A DNA stretch of 55,639 nt from an uncultured Christensenellaceae bacterium (GCA_934555865.1 CAKTFI010000005.1:1-55639), one strand, 5' to 3'. Counted from the first letter of the stretch, positions 18,331 to 25,592 are shown. Notes: generated by a model from the letters alone, not told the origin. A program made the numbers and translations.

Positions 18331-19437
18331 TTATTTTACCTGGATGAGTTCGTAATCCATGGAGCCCATGCCCATCTTCTGTGCGTGCTCCAGGCAGGAG
18401 ATCCAGTTGGTCTCCGGGTGCGCAGCCTTGAAATGGTCGCCGTCGTTCGGGAGTCCGTCGAGCGCGCTGCCGGGCAGGACGGGCTGCGCATTGACCGCGT
18501 CCGCGCAGGCCTTGTCCAGCGCGACCGGGTCGAGCGAGGCGAACATGCCGACATCCGGGACGACCGGCGCGTCGTTCTTGCTGTGGCAGTCGCAATGCGG
18601 GGAGACATCCACAACAAAGTTGATGTGGAAGCTCGGCTTGTCCTGAATGACCGCCTGCGTGTATTCGGCGATTTTGTAATTTACCATATCGTAGGCGTCG
18701 TTCTCGCCCGCGGAGATCGCGTCGAAGGAGCAGATGCCGATGCAGCGGCCGCAGCCGGCGCAGATGTCGTGGTGGATGGTCGCCTTGTGGTCCTCGATCG
18801 TGATGGCGTTATGCGCGCAGTTGCGGCGGCAGGCTCCGCAGCCGACGCACAGGGACTGGTCCACATTGGGCTTGCCGTTGGAATGCATTTCCATCTTGCC
18901 CGCGCGCGAACCCGCGCCCATGCCGATGTTTTTGAGCGCACCGCCCATGCCGGTTAACTCATGCATCTTGAAATGCGCGAAGGAGATGATGACATCGGCA
19001 TCTGCGATGGCGCGGCCGATCTTGGCTTCCTTGACATATTCGCCGTTTTTGACGGGGATGAGCGCCTCGTCCGTGCCCTTGAGGCCGTCGGCGATCAGCA
19101 CATGGCACCCGGTCACAAACGGGTTGAAGCCGTTCTGATAGGCGGCGTCGAGGTGGTCGAGCGCGTTCTTGCGGCCGCCGACATATAGCGTGTTGCTGTC
19201 CGTCAAAAAGGCCTTGCCGCCGCGTTCGGCCACGGCGTCGACCAGCACCTTGGAATAGTTAGGGCGCAGGTAGGACAGGTTGCCCGGTTCCCCGAAGTGG
19301 ATCTTGATGGCGGCGAACTTATTCTTGAAATCGATCGTGTCGAAACCGGCCGCTACGATCAGGCGCTTGAGCTTTTTAAGCAGGTTGTCGCTGCCGCCGA
19401 CACGCATATCCGCAAAGTAGACTTTTGATTTTTCCAT
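18331..19437 (-). CDS. DUF362 protein with 2x[4Fe-4S] ferredoxin domain
   Basis: A 368-residue cytoplasmic protein. Residues 1-190 form a DUF362 domain (AAIKIHFGEPGN, HFKMHELTGMGGALKNIGMG). Two ferredoxin motifs follow near 197-240: CVGCGACRRNC and CAGCGRCIGIC, each C-x2-C-x2-C-x3-C, so two [4Fe-4S] clusters are expected. A further Cys-rich site (HCDCHSKND) lies near 285. Reaction unknown; the family is common in anaerobes. GGGAGG is 7 bases before ATG. Its promoter has a MerR-type 19 bp spacer with a palindrome, suggesting stress- or metal-dependent activation. Confidence 0.88.
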   Translation of the reverse strand: MEKSKVYFADMRVGGSDNLLKKLKRLIVAAGFDTIDFKNKFAAIKIHFGEPGNLSYLRPNYSKVLVDAVAERGGKAFLTDSNTLYVGGRKNALDHLDAAYQNGFNPFVTGCHVLIADGLKGTDEALIPVKNGEYVKEAKIGRAIADADVIISFAHFKMHELTGMGGALKNIGMGAGSRAGKMEMHSNGKPNVDQSLCVGCGACRRNCAHNAITIEDHKATIHHDICAGCGRCIGICSFDAISAGENDAYDMVNYKIAEYTQAVIQDKPSFHINFVVDVSPHCDCHSKNDAPVVPDVGMFASLDPVALDKACADAVNAQPVLPGSALDGLPNDGDHFKAAHPETNWISCLEHAQKMGMGSMDYELIQVK

Positions 19438-19477
19438 ATGAACCTCCCAGTTCTCTCAAAATGACATAAACAATTTC

Positions 19478-19508
19478 ATTATAAGCCCTAAACTGCAGTT
19501 TAGGTCAA
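19478..19508 (-). promoter_or_regulatory. MerR/SoxR-type promoter with 18 bp palindrome
   Basis: On the minus strand TTGACC (19503-19508) and TATAAT (19478-19483) are 19 bases apart, and the spacer holds the perfect palindrome CCTAAACTGCAGTTTAGG (19487-19504). A 19-20 bp spacer with an internal dyad is the mark of promoters activated by MerR-family regulators. No MerR gene is in the window. Confidence 0.72.
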
Positions 19509-19531
19509 GGGGGATTTGCGCAGGAGGAGAA

Positions 19532-19690
19532 GTGAAGAAAAAGAAGGGATGCAAGGGGTGCAAAAAAATGGCAGAGGGGTTGGTATATGCGTATAAAAAG
19601 CGTATACTAGAAGCGGAAAAGGAGCGCCGGTGGAGAAGTTTGCGGAAGATGTTCGCGTGCGTGTGGAAGAAAATGCGCGGGGTTCCTTGA
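19532..19690 (+). CDS. Small lysine-rich frame upstream of hicB-like gene (doubtful)
   Basis: A GTG codon 4 bases after AGGAGG opens a 52-codon frame, MKKKKGCKGCKKMAEGL..., very basic with a CKGC motif. It ends 24 bases before the HicB-like gene, in the place where a HicA toxin would be expected, but shows no HicA similarity (no GSH-type His motif). A promoter and inverted repeat lie inside the frame, which argues that it may be fortuitous. Confidence 0.3.
   Translation: MKKKKGCKGCKKMAEGLVYAYKKRILEAEKERRWRSLRKMFACVWKKMRGVP
19580..19608 (+). promoter_or_regulatory. Promoter and operator-like repeat of hicB-like gene
   Basis: TTGGTA (19580-19585), 17 bases, TATACT (19603-19608). An inverted repeat GTATATGC (19583-19590) / GCGTATAC (19600-19607), one mismatch, lies across both boxes, as expected for autorepression by an antitoxin-type DNA-binding protein. 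Confidence 0.55.
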
Positions 19691-19714
19691 AAAATTGAAA
19701 GGGAGAGATATAAA

Positions 19715-20113
19715 GTGAAAAGAGCATATCCTATTATAATGACGCGAGGAGAAAAGTATATTGTGGTTTCTGTCCCAGATTTTGAGATTGGGACGCAGGG
19801 AGAGGATATTCCGGATGCGATGGATATGGCAAGAGATGCGATCGGGATTGTGGGGATTGATATGGAAGATAGCGGAGAACTGCTGCCGGAGGCGTCGAGC
19901 TTGACGCAAGTACAAAAAGACGCGCCGGAGGGCGCCATGGTATCTTTCGTGGATATTGACTTTACGGAGTACCGCAGGAAAAATGAACTGCGCACGGTAA
20001 AGAAGAATTGCACGATCCCCTCCTGGCTGTGCTATGAGGCAGAGCGGGCGGGGGTGAATTTCTCTGCGGTTTTGCAGGCCGGATTGAAACGAGAGCTGCA
20101 TATTACAGACTAA
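19715..20113 (+). CDS. HicB-family antitoxin-like protein
   Basis: A 132-residue protein starting MKRAYPIIMTRGEKYIVVSVPDFEIGTQGED. The N-terminal part is the HicB partial RNase H-like fold (pattern Y-x-V-x-V-P-D, then an AxxxARDAI helix); the C-terminal part (TIPSWLCYEAERAGVNFSAVLQAGL) is a ribbon-helix-helix-type DNA-binding tail. In complete systems HicB neutralises the RNase HicA. No HicA gene is adjacent, so this is an orphan or has an unrecognised partner. The start is GTG with GGGAGAG at 7 bases. AT-rich compared with its neighbours, which hints at transfer. Confidence 0.82.
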   Translation: MKRAYPIIMTRGEKYIVVSVPDFEIGTQGEDIPDAMDMARDAIGIVGIDMEDSGELLPEASSLTQVQKDAPEGAMVSFVDIDFTEYRRKNELRTVKKNCTIPSWLCYEAERAGVNFSAVLQAGLKRELHITD

Positions 20114-20169
20114 CGCAGCAAAGATCCATTTCGAGATAGAAAGGGAAAGAATTTTTCGTATTGTGAGAG

Positions 20170-20201
20170 AGGCTTTTTGCTGAAAAACAAAAAGCCTTTT
20201 T
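20170..20201. terminator. Bidirectional terminator
   Basis: Hairpin AGGCTTTTT / AAAAAGCCT between the convergent hicB-like and HTH genes, with T-runs on both sides. Confidence 0.75.
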
Positions 20202-20203
20202 CT

Positions 20204-20446
20204 TCATTTGTTTATTTCGAAGAGGGGCTCTTTTGGGATAAAGTCTAAAGCAAGGTCATAGCCCATGGCACCGAGGATTTTTTGTGCATCTTGAAAACTG
20301 AAATTCTTCTTATTCATCATCTTTTGCAGGCCTTGCGGCAGGAGGTTAAGACGCTTTGCAATCGTTCGCTGTGTAATTTTGTTTTCGAGCATGAGCTTCT
20401 TTATTTCGATTTGTAGCTGTTCGTTATTATAATAGAGGATGGACAT
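20204..20446 (-). CDS. Small Cro/CI-type HTH protein
   Basis: An 80-residue protein; residues 18-70 form a helix-turn-helix (ENKITQRTIAKRLNLLPQGL) of the XRE type, followed by a short tail LDFIPKEPLFEI seen in small clostridial regulators. It should bind DNA. It faces the hicB-like gene across a shared terminator, so a functional link is possible but not shown. AT-rich for this genome. The 140 bases upstream (20447-20587) contain no clear promoter that I can name. Confidence 0.75.
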   Translation of the reverse strand: MSILYYNNEQLQIEIKKLMLENKITQRTIAKRLNLLPQGLQKMMNKKNFSFQDAQKILGAMGYDLALDFIPKEPLFEINK

Positions 20447-20587
20447 TTTTACAATTCGCCTTTCTGAATATTAGTAAGCAAGGAAGTCATCATTCCAAGC
20501 AGGGCTTCAAAAAACAAAAGGATTAACGCGCAAAACACACGCTATTGTGGACACAAAGGACAATCGAAAAACTCGAGGAAAAAGGTA

Positions 20588-20618
20588 TAAAAAAAGGTCT
20601 TCCATAAAATGGAAGACC
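20588..20618 (-). terminator. Terminator of tRNA-Arg
   Basis: Stem GGTCTTCC/GGAAGACC (20596-20603, 20611-20618) and a run of seven Ts on the minus strand, beginning immediately after the encoded CCA end. Confidence 0.88.
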
Positions 20619-20695
20619 TGGTGTGCCTGAAGGGGCTCGAACCCCCGACCTCTTGATTCGTAGTCAAGCACTCTATCCAACTGAGCTACAGACAC
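20619..20695 (-). tRNA. tRNA-Arg (anticodon ACG)
   Basis: A complete 77-base cloverleaf: acceptor GTGTCTG/CAGGCAC, D arm GCTC-AGTTGGATA-GAGT, anticodon stem CTTGA/TCAAG with loop CTACGAA, T arm with TTCGAGC, and encoded CCA. The anticodon ACG is expected to be deaminated to ICG by TadA and to read CGU, CGC and CGA. Confidence 0.96.
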
Positions 20696-20712
20696 ATTTT
20701 TATAGCACAATT

Positions 20713-20741
20713 ACTATAGCACTTTTCCCTGGGGATGTCAA
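20713..20741 (-). promoter_or_regulatory. Strong promoter of tRNA-Arg
   Basis: Perfect TTGACA (20736-20741), 17 bases, TATAGT (20713-20718) on the minus strand. Confidence 0.8.
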
Positions 20742-20768
20742 ATACTTTCTTTGGAAAAGCCGCAAAGT

Positions 20769-21305
20769 TTATGCCTCGCCGTGATAGAGCATGTGAATCG
20801 CGTCCAACGCCGCGAGGATCTTTTGGTATTGCGCCTCGTCCGCGCAGCGCACGCGGTGCAGGTGCACCCCGCCCGTGAGGTCGCTCAACAAGGCGGCGTC
20901 CCGGTCTGCGGCGGCCTGCACAAAGGCGCGCGCCTCCTGCACCGTCCGCAGGTTGAGCGGCGCGGAAATCTGCCCATAGAGCGGGTGCGACACCGTGACA
21001 TCGAGGACTTCGCCGCCGTAGGAGGTGATGGTCTCGAGCTCCTGCCCCATCTGCGCGGGCGTGTGCACGCAGGCCAGGGTGTACACCCGCCCCGCGCGCT
21101 CCTCCCCTTCGCAGAGGTATCCGCGCGGCGTGGACAGGATCTGTTCCCCCGCCGCGCGGAGCAGCGCGACATCGCCCACAATCACCTGCCGGCTGACCCC
21201 GAGTTCCCGCGCGAGGGCGGAGGCAGAGACCGGTTCGGTATGCGTGTGCAGCGCGGTCCGAATGTATTGACGGCGCGCCTCGGCGCGCACGGGACGCTTT
21301 TCCAT
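20769..21305 (-). CDS. niaR: NiaR niacin-responsive repressor
   Basis: A 178-residue repressor. An N-terminal winged helix (SASALARELGVSRQVIVGDV, residues 27-46) is followed by a 3H domain with the characteristic histidines in TVSHPLYG and TGGVHLHRVRC. In Bacillota, NiaR (YrxA) binds nicotinate and represses NAD synthesis or niacin uptake genes. It follows the niacin transporter gene by 5 bases in one operon, and an operator-like palindrome covers the start of that transcript. Confidence 0.9.
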   Translation of the reverse strand: MEKRPVRAEARRQYIRTALHTHTEPVSASALARELGVSRQVIVGDVALLRAAGEQILSTPRGYLCEGEERAGRVYTLACVHTPAQMGQELETITSYGGEVLDVTVSHPLYGQISAPLNLRTVQEARAFVQAAADRDAALLSDLTGGVHLHRVRCADEAQYQKILAALDAIHMLYHGEA

Positions 21306-21310
21306 CGGGC

Positions 21311-21871
21311 TTAGCCCTGCACGGCCTGCACGCCGAAGCTCTTTTTCAGCGGCTGCCAGACGACATAGGAAATGGCGAAGTCCACCATGCTATGCACGAC
21401 GGAACCTACGCCCACGAGCAGGATGACCGCCGTGAAGAAGCCGTTTGTGTATTTGGAGGGATCCGCAAAATAGAAGGGCAGCACGACCAGCACCTCGCAC
21501 ATCGCGTGGATGAGCGCCAAAATCGCGGACAGGCCAGTGCTCTTTTTCCAGGAGGAGAGCAGCGACGGATTCTTCTTAATCCAAAGGGAGCCGACCGTCG
21601 TAAAGACGACATGCGTGAGCGCGCGGAGCACGACCTCGACCGGGAAGCCGCCGATCAGGAACCCGAGCGTCGTGCCGAGCGCGACGGCGATGCCCACGGC
21701 CGGGGAGATGAACATGGCGATAAAGACGGCCACATGGCTCGCCACCGTGAAGGAAGCGGGCGGGATGACGATCTTGAGCGGGGAGATCATGGGGATCAGG
21801 ATGCCCACCGCGGTGAGGAGCCCGGCCATGACGATTTTCAAAATGGTGTTGTGCATGCTTTTTTGATTCAT
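21311..21871 (-). CDS. niaX: Niacin-type ECF transporter S component
   Basis: A 186-residue membrane protein with about six hydrophobic segments (MAGLLTAVGILIPMISPLKI near the start). Size and topology fit the substrate-binding S component of an energy-coupling factor transporter, which needs the shared EcfA1A2T module encoded elsewhere. Niacin specificity is inferred from the operon with niaR and the NiaR-like operator. The operon is thus a closed loop: repressor and transporter under one regulated promoter. Confidence 0.82.
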   Translation of the reverse strand: MNQKSMHNTILKIVMAGLLTAVGILIPMISPLKIVIPPASFTVASHVAVFIAMFISPAVGIAVALGTTLGFLIGGFPVEVVLRALTHVVFTTVGSLWIKKNPSLLSSWKKSTGLSAILALIHAMCEVLVVLPFYFADPSKYTNGFFTAVILLVGVGSVVHSMVDFAISYVVWQPLKKSFGVQAVQG

Positions 21872-21904
21872 GGGAAGATACGCTTTCTGTCAAATAAATT
21901 CTTT

Positions 21905-21926
21905 ACAGGTGTCTTGACATCTAGGT
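21905..21926. promoter_or_regulatory. Probable NiaR operator
   Basis: The imperfect palindrome AGGTGTC-TT-GACATCT within 21905-21926 sits immediately downstream of the -10 box of the niaX-niaR promoter, so a bound repressor would cover the transcription start. Confidence 0.65.
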
Positions 21927-21927
21927 C

Positions 21928-21956
21928 ATTATACCCATTCGGCGGCCGCTTGTAAA
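21928..21956 (-). promoter_or_regulatory. Promoter of niaX-niaR
   Basis: TTTACA (21951-21956), 17 bases, perfect TATAAT (21928-21933) on the minus strand. Confidence 0.75.
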
Positions 21957-21989
21957 GCCCCTTTTCGCGAAATGCCCGCGGGGCGCGCA

Positions 21990-22018
21990 TTGACTTGCCG
22001 CATCCGGCGCATTATACT
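21990..22018 (+). promoter_or_regulatory. Promoter of mrp
   Basis: TTGACT (21990-21995), 17 bases, TATACT (22013-22018). It is divergent from the niaX promoter, 34 bases away. Confidence 0.7.
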
Positions 22019-22056
22019 ACAAATGAAACGCGATTTTTCCCAAGGAGGTTTTGTAT

Positions 22057-22884
22057 ATGAGCGAAAATTGCAGCGGCAATTGCCAGTCCTGCGCGGCGAA
22101 CTGCGGCGAACGCAAGCAGGAAAGCCTGCTCGCGCCCTTAAATGCGCAGAGCCACATTAAGCATGTGATCGGCGTGGTGAGCGGCAAGGGCGGCGTCGGG
22201 AAGTCTGCCGTCACGGCCATGCTGGCGACGCTGATGGCGCGCAAGGGCTTCCGGTGCGGCGTGCTGGATGCGGACCTTACCGGGCCGTCCATCCCGAAGA
22301 TCTTCGGCGTACACGGCACGGCGGTGAGCGAGGACGGGCAGCACCTGCTCCCGGCTGAAACGGCGTCGGGCATCAAGCTGATGTCCATCAACCTGCTGTT
22401 GGAGAGCGAGGATTCCCCCGTCGTGTGGCGCGGGCCGGTCATTTCCAGCGTCATCAAGCAGTTCTGGAGCGATGTCATCTGGGGAGACATTGATTATTTA
22501 TTCGTGGACATGCCGCCGGGGACGGGCGATGTGTCGCTCACGGTGTTCCAGTCGCTGCCGGTGGACGGCGTCATTATGGTCACGACCCCGCAGAGCCTGG
22601 TCAGCATGATCGTCAAGAAGTCCATCCACATGGCGAACATGATGAACATCCCCGTGCTGGGGCTGGTGGAAAACATGAGCTACCTCACCTGCCCGGACTG
22701 CGGACGGCGCATCGACCTGTTCGGCGCGCAGTCGCTGGAACGCGAGGCGGCGGAGGCAGGGATCCCCGTGCTGGGGCGGCTGCCGCTCGACCCGGCGCTT
22801 CCCGCGCTGGCAGACGCCGGCCGGATGGAGGCGTTTACGGGAGACTGGCTGGACGCGGCGGCGGACGCGCTTTCCAAACTGTGA
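22057..22884 (+). CDS. mrp: Mrp/NBP35-type Fe-S carrier ATPase
   Basis: A 275-residue ParA/MinD-superfamily ATPase. It begins with a Cys-rich segment (CSGNCQSCAANCGE), then deviant Walker A GKGGVGKS (about residue 46), DADLTGPS and DMPPGTGD, and a CPDC pair near residue 215. This is the ApbC/Nbp35 pattern: it binds and delivers [4Fe-4S] clusters to apoproteins. The ATG at 22057 follows AAGGAGG at 8 bases. It is monocistronic. Confidence 0.92.
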   Translation: MSENCSGNCQSCAANCGERKQESLLAPLNAQSHIKHVIGVVSGKGGVGKSAVTAMLATLMARKGFRCGVLDADLTGPSIPKIFGVHGTAVSEDGQHLLPAETASGIKLMSINLLLESEDSPVVWRGPVISSVIKQFWSDVIWGDIDYLFVDMPPGTGDVSLTVFQSLPVDGVIMVTTPQSLVSMIVKKSIHMANMMNIPVLGLVENMSYLTCPDCGRRIDLFGAQSLEREAAEAGIPVLGRLPLDPALPALADAGRMEAFTGDWLDAAADALSKL

Positions 22885-22912
22885 AAAAAAGCCCTTGCAA
22901 GGGCTTTTTTTT
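22884..22912 (+). terminator. Terminator of mrp
   Basis: Hairpin AAGCCCTTGCAAGGGCTT followed by eight Ts; the next promoter's -35 box lies in its loop. Confidence 0.88.
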
Positions 22913-22923
22913 CGTGTTATAAT
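22895..22923 (+). promoter_or_regulatory. Promoter of rpsF-ssb-rpsR
   Basis: TTGCAA (22895-22900), 17 bases, perfect TATAAT (22918-22923). It overlaps the mrp terminator hairpin. Confidence 0.7.
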
Positions 22924-22935
22924 GCTATTTGCATC

Positions 22936-22958
22936 CTTGCGCCCAGCAAGTTGGGCGC
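22936..22958 (+). promoter_or_regulatory. Leader hairpin of rpsF operon
   Basis: Stem GCGCCCA/TGGGCGC (22939-22945, 22952-22958); an alternative stem CTTGC/GCAAG (22936-22940, 22946-22950) overlaps it. S6-S18 autoregulation through a leader RNA is known in many bacteria; I cannot confirm that this is that motif. Confidence 0.4.
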
Positions 22959-22986
22959 CTTGATAGTCCATGAGGAGGTGAAACCC

Positions 22987-23271
22987 ATGAATAGCTACGA
23001 ATTGTTGTACATCGTCAAAGCAGATATGGAAGAAGAGGCAAGAGCCGCGCTGATTTCCAGATTCTCCGACCTGATCGTTGCCGCCGGCGGCGAGATCACT
23101 GAGAGCGACGAATGGGGCAAGAAGAAATTCGCGTATCCCATCAACTATGTCAACGAAGGGTACTATGTGCTGGTCAATTTCAAATCGCAGTCGACGCTGA
23201 TCGCCGAGCTGGAGAGAAATTTCCGCATCACGGAAGATACCATTCGTTTCATGATCGTCAAAAAGGACTGA
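22987..23271 (+). CDS. rpsF: Ribosomal protein bS6
   Basis: A 94-residue protein beginning MNSYELLYIVKADMEEEARA, with KKKFAYPINYVNEGYYVL and the C-terminal FRITEDTIRFMIVKKD of bS6, which binds 16S rRNA with bS18 in the small subunit platform. ATG at 22987 follows GAGGAGGTG at 6 bases. First gene of rpsF-ssb-rpsR. Confidence 0.96.
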   Translation: MNSYELLYIVKADMEEEARAALISRFSDLIVAAGGEITESDEWGKKKFAYPINYVNEGYYVLVNFKSQSTLIAELERNFRITEDTIRFMIVKKD

Positions 23272-23290
23272 GCAGGAAAGAGAGGTCGCT

Positions 23291-23755
23291 ATGAATAAGG
23301 CTTTTATCGTAGGCAGACTGACCCGTCCCCCGGAAGCGCGCACGACGCCCAACGGCGTGAGCGTGACGACCTTTACCGTGGCCGTAACGCGCCGCATGAA
23401 CCGGGAAGAGGCAGATTTTTTAACGATCGTCACCTGGCGCGGCCTGGCCGATAACTGTGCCAAGTATCTGGTGCAGGGGCAGCAGGTTGCCGTGGTGGGC
23501 GAGATCCGCACCCGGAGCTATGAAGCGAAGGACGGTTCGCGCCGCTATGTCACCGAGATCCAGGCGGACGATGTCGAGTTCCTGGCGAAACCGGGCGCCG
23601 GCGGCAATGCGGCAGGCGGATATTCCGGAGCCAATAGTTATAGCGCGCCCCAGCCCGCGCAGGCGCCCAAGGCCCCCGCAAATAACAGGGAAGACGACCT
23701 GTTTGCGTCGGAGATGGGCGACATCCTGGTTGACGACGAAGAGTTACCGTTCTAA
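23291..23755 (+). CDS. ssb: Single-stranded DNA-binding protein
   Basis: A 154-residue SSB. The OB fold (residues 1-105) starts MNKAFIVGRLTRPPEARTT, with FLTIVTWRGLADNCAKYL. A Gly/Ala/Pro/Gln-rich linker follows and the acidic tip DDEELPF closes the protein, the docking site for replication and repair partners. It lies between rpsF and rpsR, the usual Bacillota order. Confidence 0.96.
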   Translation: MNKAFIVGRLTRPPEARTTPNGVSVTTFTVAVTRRMNREEADFLTIVTWRGLADNCAKYLVQGQQVAVVGEIRTRSYEAKDGSRRYVTEIQADDVEFLAKPGAGGNAAGGYSGANSYSAPQPAQAPKAPANNREDDLFASEMGDILVDDEELPF

Positions 23756-23784
23756 TTTTGTTTAAGCATTAAAGGAGAAGACCT

Positions 23785-24030
23785 ATGGAAGAAAGAGCGC
23801 AGAGACGGCCGAGAGTCAGACGCATCAGAAGAAAGTTTTGCGCGTTCTGTGCGGAAAAGGCCACCGGCATCGATTATAAAGATGTAGCGAAGCTCAGAAA
23901 GTTTATCTCGGAAAGCGGCAAGATCGCTCCCAGAAGAGCGACCGGCGTTTGCGCCAAGCACCAGAGAGAGCTTGCTGTGGCGATCAAGCGGGCCAGAGTG
24001 ATGGCTCTGCTCCCCTATATCGCGGAGTAA
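23785..24030 (+). CDS. rpsR: Ribosomal protein bS18
   Basis: An 81-residue basic protein. It keeps a C-x2-C pair (C19, C22) and C56-x2-H59, so this is the zinc-binding form of bS18. [18 protein letters not shown] is the family core. Binds bS6 on the 30S platform. Followed by a terminator. Confidence 0.96.
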   Translation: MEERAQRRPRVRRIRRKFCAFCAEKATGIDYKDVAKLRKFISESGKIAPRRATGVCAKHQRELAVAIKRARVMALLPYIAE

Positions 24031-24042
24031 CGATTAAAAGCA

Positions 24043-24072
24043 AAAGAAGCGCCTTTCCGGGCGCTTTTTTTA
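24043..24072 (+). terminator. Terminator of rpsF-ssb-rpsR
   Basis: Stem AAGCGCC-TTTCC-GGGCGCTT with seven Ts. Confidence 0.9.
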
Positions 24073-24081
24073 TGCCGTTTG

Positions 24082-24110
24082 TTGTCAAAGGATGCACTTT
24101 GGTGTATACT
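24082..24110 (+). promoter_or_regulatory. Promoter of first mannitol-dehydrogenase-like gene
   Basis: TTGTCA (24082-24087), 17 bases, TATACT (24105-24110). Confidence 0.7.
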
Positions 24111-24161
24111 GAAAAAGAGATTTGTTTTTCAAACTTTTTGAATTTGAAAGGAATATTGGGT

Positions 24162-25397
24162 ATGCAGCAAGAAAAACGGCTTGTGCAGATTGGTGCGGGC
24201 AAGATTGGTCGGGGATATATCGCCGACCTTTTCCACGAGGGCGGGTTCAAGGTGACCTTCCTTGACTATTCACCGGAATTGGTGGATGCGATGAACAAGC
24301 AGGGGTATTACACCATCTTCAAGCACCACACCGACGGCACCTATTCCCAGGTGCGCATCGAGGACTACCGCGCATTCTGCACGCAGACGCAGTACGACGA
24401 ATGTGTGGAAGCGATCTCGCGGGCGGCGTATGTATCCGTGAACATCTTCCCGGGTGCGGTGGATTCCATCTCTAAGATGTTGGCCGATGCGATCGAGCGG
24501 CGTGTCGCGCGGGGGGACGAGGGTGCGATGGACTGCCTCATTGGCGTCAACTTCCTGTTCGCGTCCAAGCTCTTCACGGAAGGCATCGAAAAATACCTCG
24601 CGACCGAGGCGGGGCGGAAATTTTTCCGCACGCAGGTGTCGCTTGCGGAATGCCTGGTGCATCGAAACGGCGCGTTCCCGACGGCTGAGATGCTGGCGGA
24701 GGACCCGCTCGCCTGCAATTCCGGCGATACGCCCTACCTGACCGTCGACAACATTTTGAAAAACGGCGTGCCCGCAGGCGTCAACCTGCACTTGCAGGAC
24801 AATGTCCCCGCGTGGATGATCCACAAAATTTGGGTCGCTAACATGGGGCACAGCCTGTCCGGCTATTTCGGCAAGAAGGCGGGATATACTTACATCGGCG
24901 AATGCCATGACGACCCCTATATCATGCGGTGCACGATTCTCGCGAAGCGGGAGGGAACCTTTGCCATGCACGAGGAATATGGCATGCCCTATGAGGCAAT
25001 GGAGGCGCAGGATCCCGTGGAGCAACAAAAAGAGCATTACCTCGACCATGTGGCCAATTCCGTCGACAAGGATACGATTGACCGTGTGTGCGGAGACCTG
25101 ACCCGCAAGCTCGCCAAGGGCGATCGCCTGATTGGCCCGGCGCTGGCCTGCCTGCGGCATGGGCGCGTGCCTTATTTCCTGGCGCGCGGCGCGGCGATGG
25201 CGCTGTATTTCGTATCGCCTACGGACAAGACTTCGCAGGCGGTGCAGGACTATATCGCTGAACACGGCGTGCAGGCCGCGATCCAGAAGTTCTGCGGGCT
25301 GTCCCCGGAGGATCCGGCGGAAAAGACCCTGCTGGAGCTCATCACCGGCATCTATTACGAGATCGGCGACCAGTATCCGTTCGATGTAGCATATTGA
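24162..25397 (+). CDS. Mannitol-dehydrogenase-family oxidoreductase, paralogue 1
   Basis: A 411-residue NAD(P)-dependent polyol or polyol-phosphate dehydrogenase of the PSLDR/MtlD family. The Rossmann glycine motif is GAGKIGRGY (residues 11-19). The catalytic pattern K-x4-N-x2-H is intact (K222, N227, H230 in HKIWVANMGH) and the upstream Asn is N130 (IGVNF). A C-terminal DRLIGPALAC is shared with the other three copies. Family members interconvert mannitol-1-phosphate and fructose-6-phosphate or similar pairs, but no PTS or kinase gene is near. It has its own promoter; AAAGGA is upstream of ATG. Exact substrate unknown. Confidence 0.85.
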   Translation: MQQEKRLVQIGAGKIGRGYIADLFHEGGFKVTFLDYSPELVDAMNKQGYYTIFKHHTDGTYSQVRIEDYRAFCTQTQYDECVEAISRAAYVSVNIFPGAVDSISKMLADAIERRVARGDEGAMDCLIGVNFLFASKLFTEGIEKYLATEAGRKFFRTQVSLAECLVHRNGAFPTAEMLAEDPLACNSGDTPYLTVDNILKNGVPAGVNLHLQDNVPAWMIHKIWVANMGHSLSGYFGKKAGYTYIGECHDDPYIMRCTILAKREGTFAMHEEYGMPYEAMEAQDPVEQQKEHYLDHVANSVDKDTIDRVCGDLTRKLAKGDRLIGPALACLRHGRVPYFLARGAAMALYFVSPTDKTSQAVQDYIAEHGVQAAIQKFCGLSPEDPAEKTLLELITGIYYEIGDQYPFDVAY

Positions 25398-25442
25398 GCG
25401 GAAGGGAATGCGGAGAACTCGATGCGACAAGGAGGAACCGAT

Positions 25443-25592
25443 ATGGAAGACTTGGAAACATGGGAAGAAGCGCAGGAAGAGGAATTTTCAAAGGAGATTG
25501 CGCGGCTCATCGAGTGGCTCCGTGTGAAGGGATTTTCGGAAGAACAAATCCTGGATTGCATTGCCTATGTCTGCAAGGATGCGGAAAAATAA
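25443..25592 (+). CDS. Small acidic protein, 49 aa
   Basis: ATG at 25443 follows AAGGAGG at 7 bases, 46 bases after the dehydrogenase, and opens a frame of 49 residues: MEDLETWEEAQEEEFSKEI... ending CIAYVCKDAEK. It is predicted to be all-helical and acidic with two Cys. A terminator follows. I do not recognise a family. The strong ribosome site and close spacing favour a real gene cotranscribed with paralogue 1. Confidence 0.6.
   Translation: MEDLETWEEAQEEEFSKEIARLIEWLRVKGFSEEQILDCIAYVCKDAEK

Noticed and set aside
20619..20695. tRNA-Arg as an integration site for a mobile element
   Set aside because: No integrase, no duplicated tRNA end and no foreign block is visible on either side; only the nearby hicB-like and HTH genes are AT-rich.
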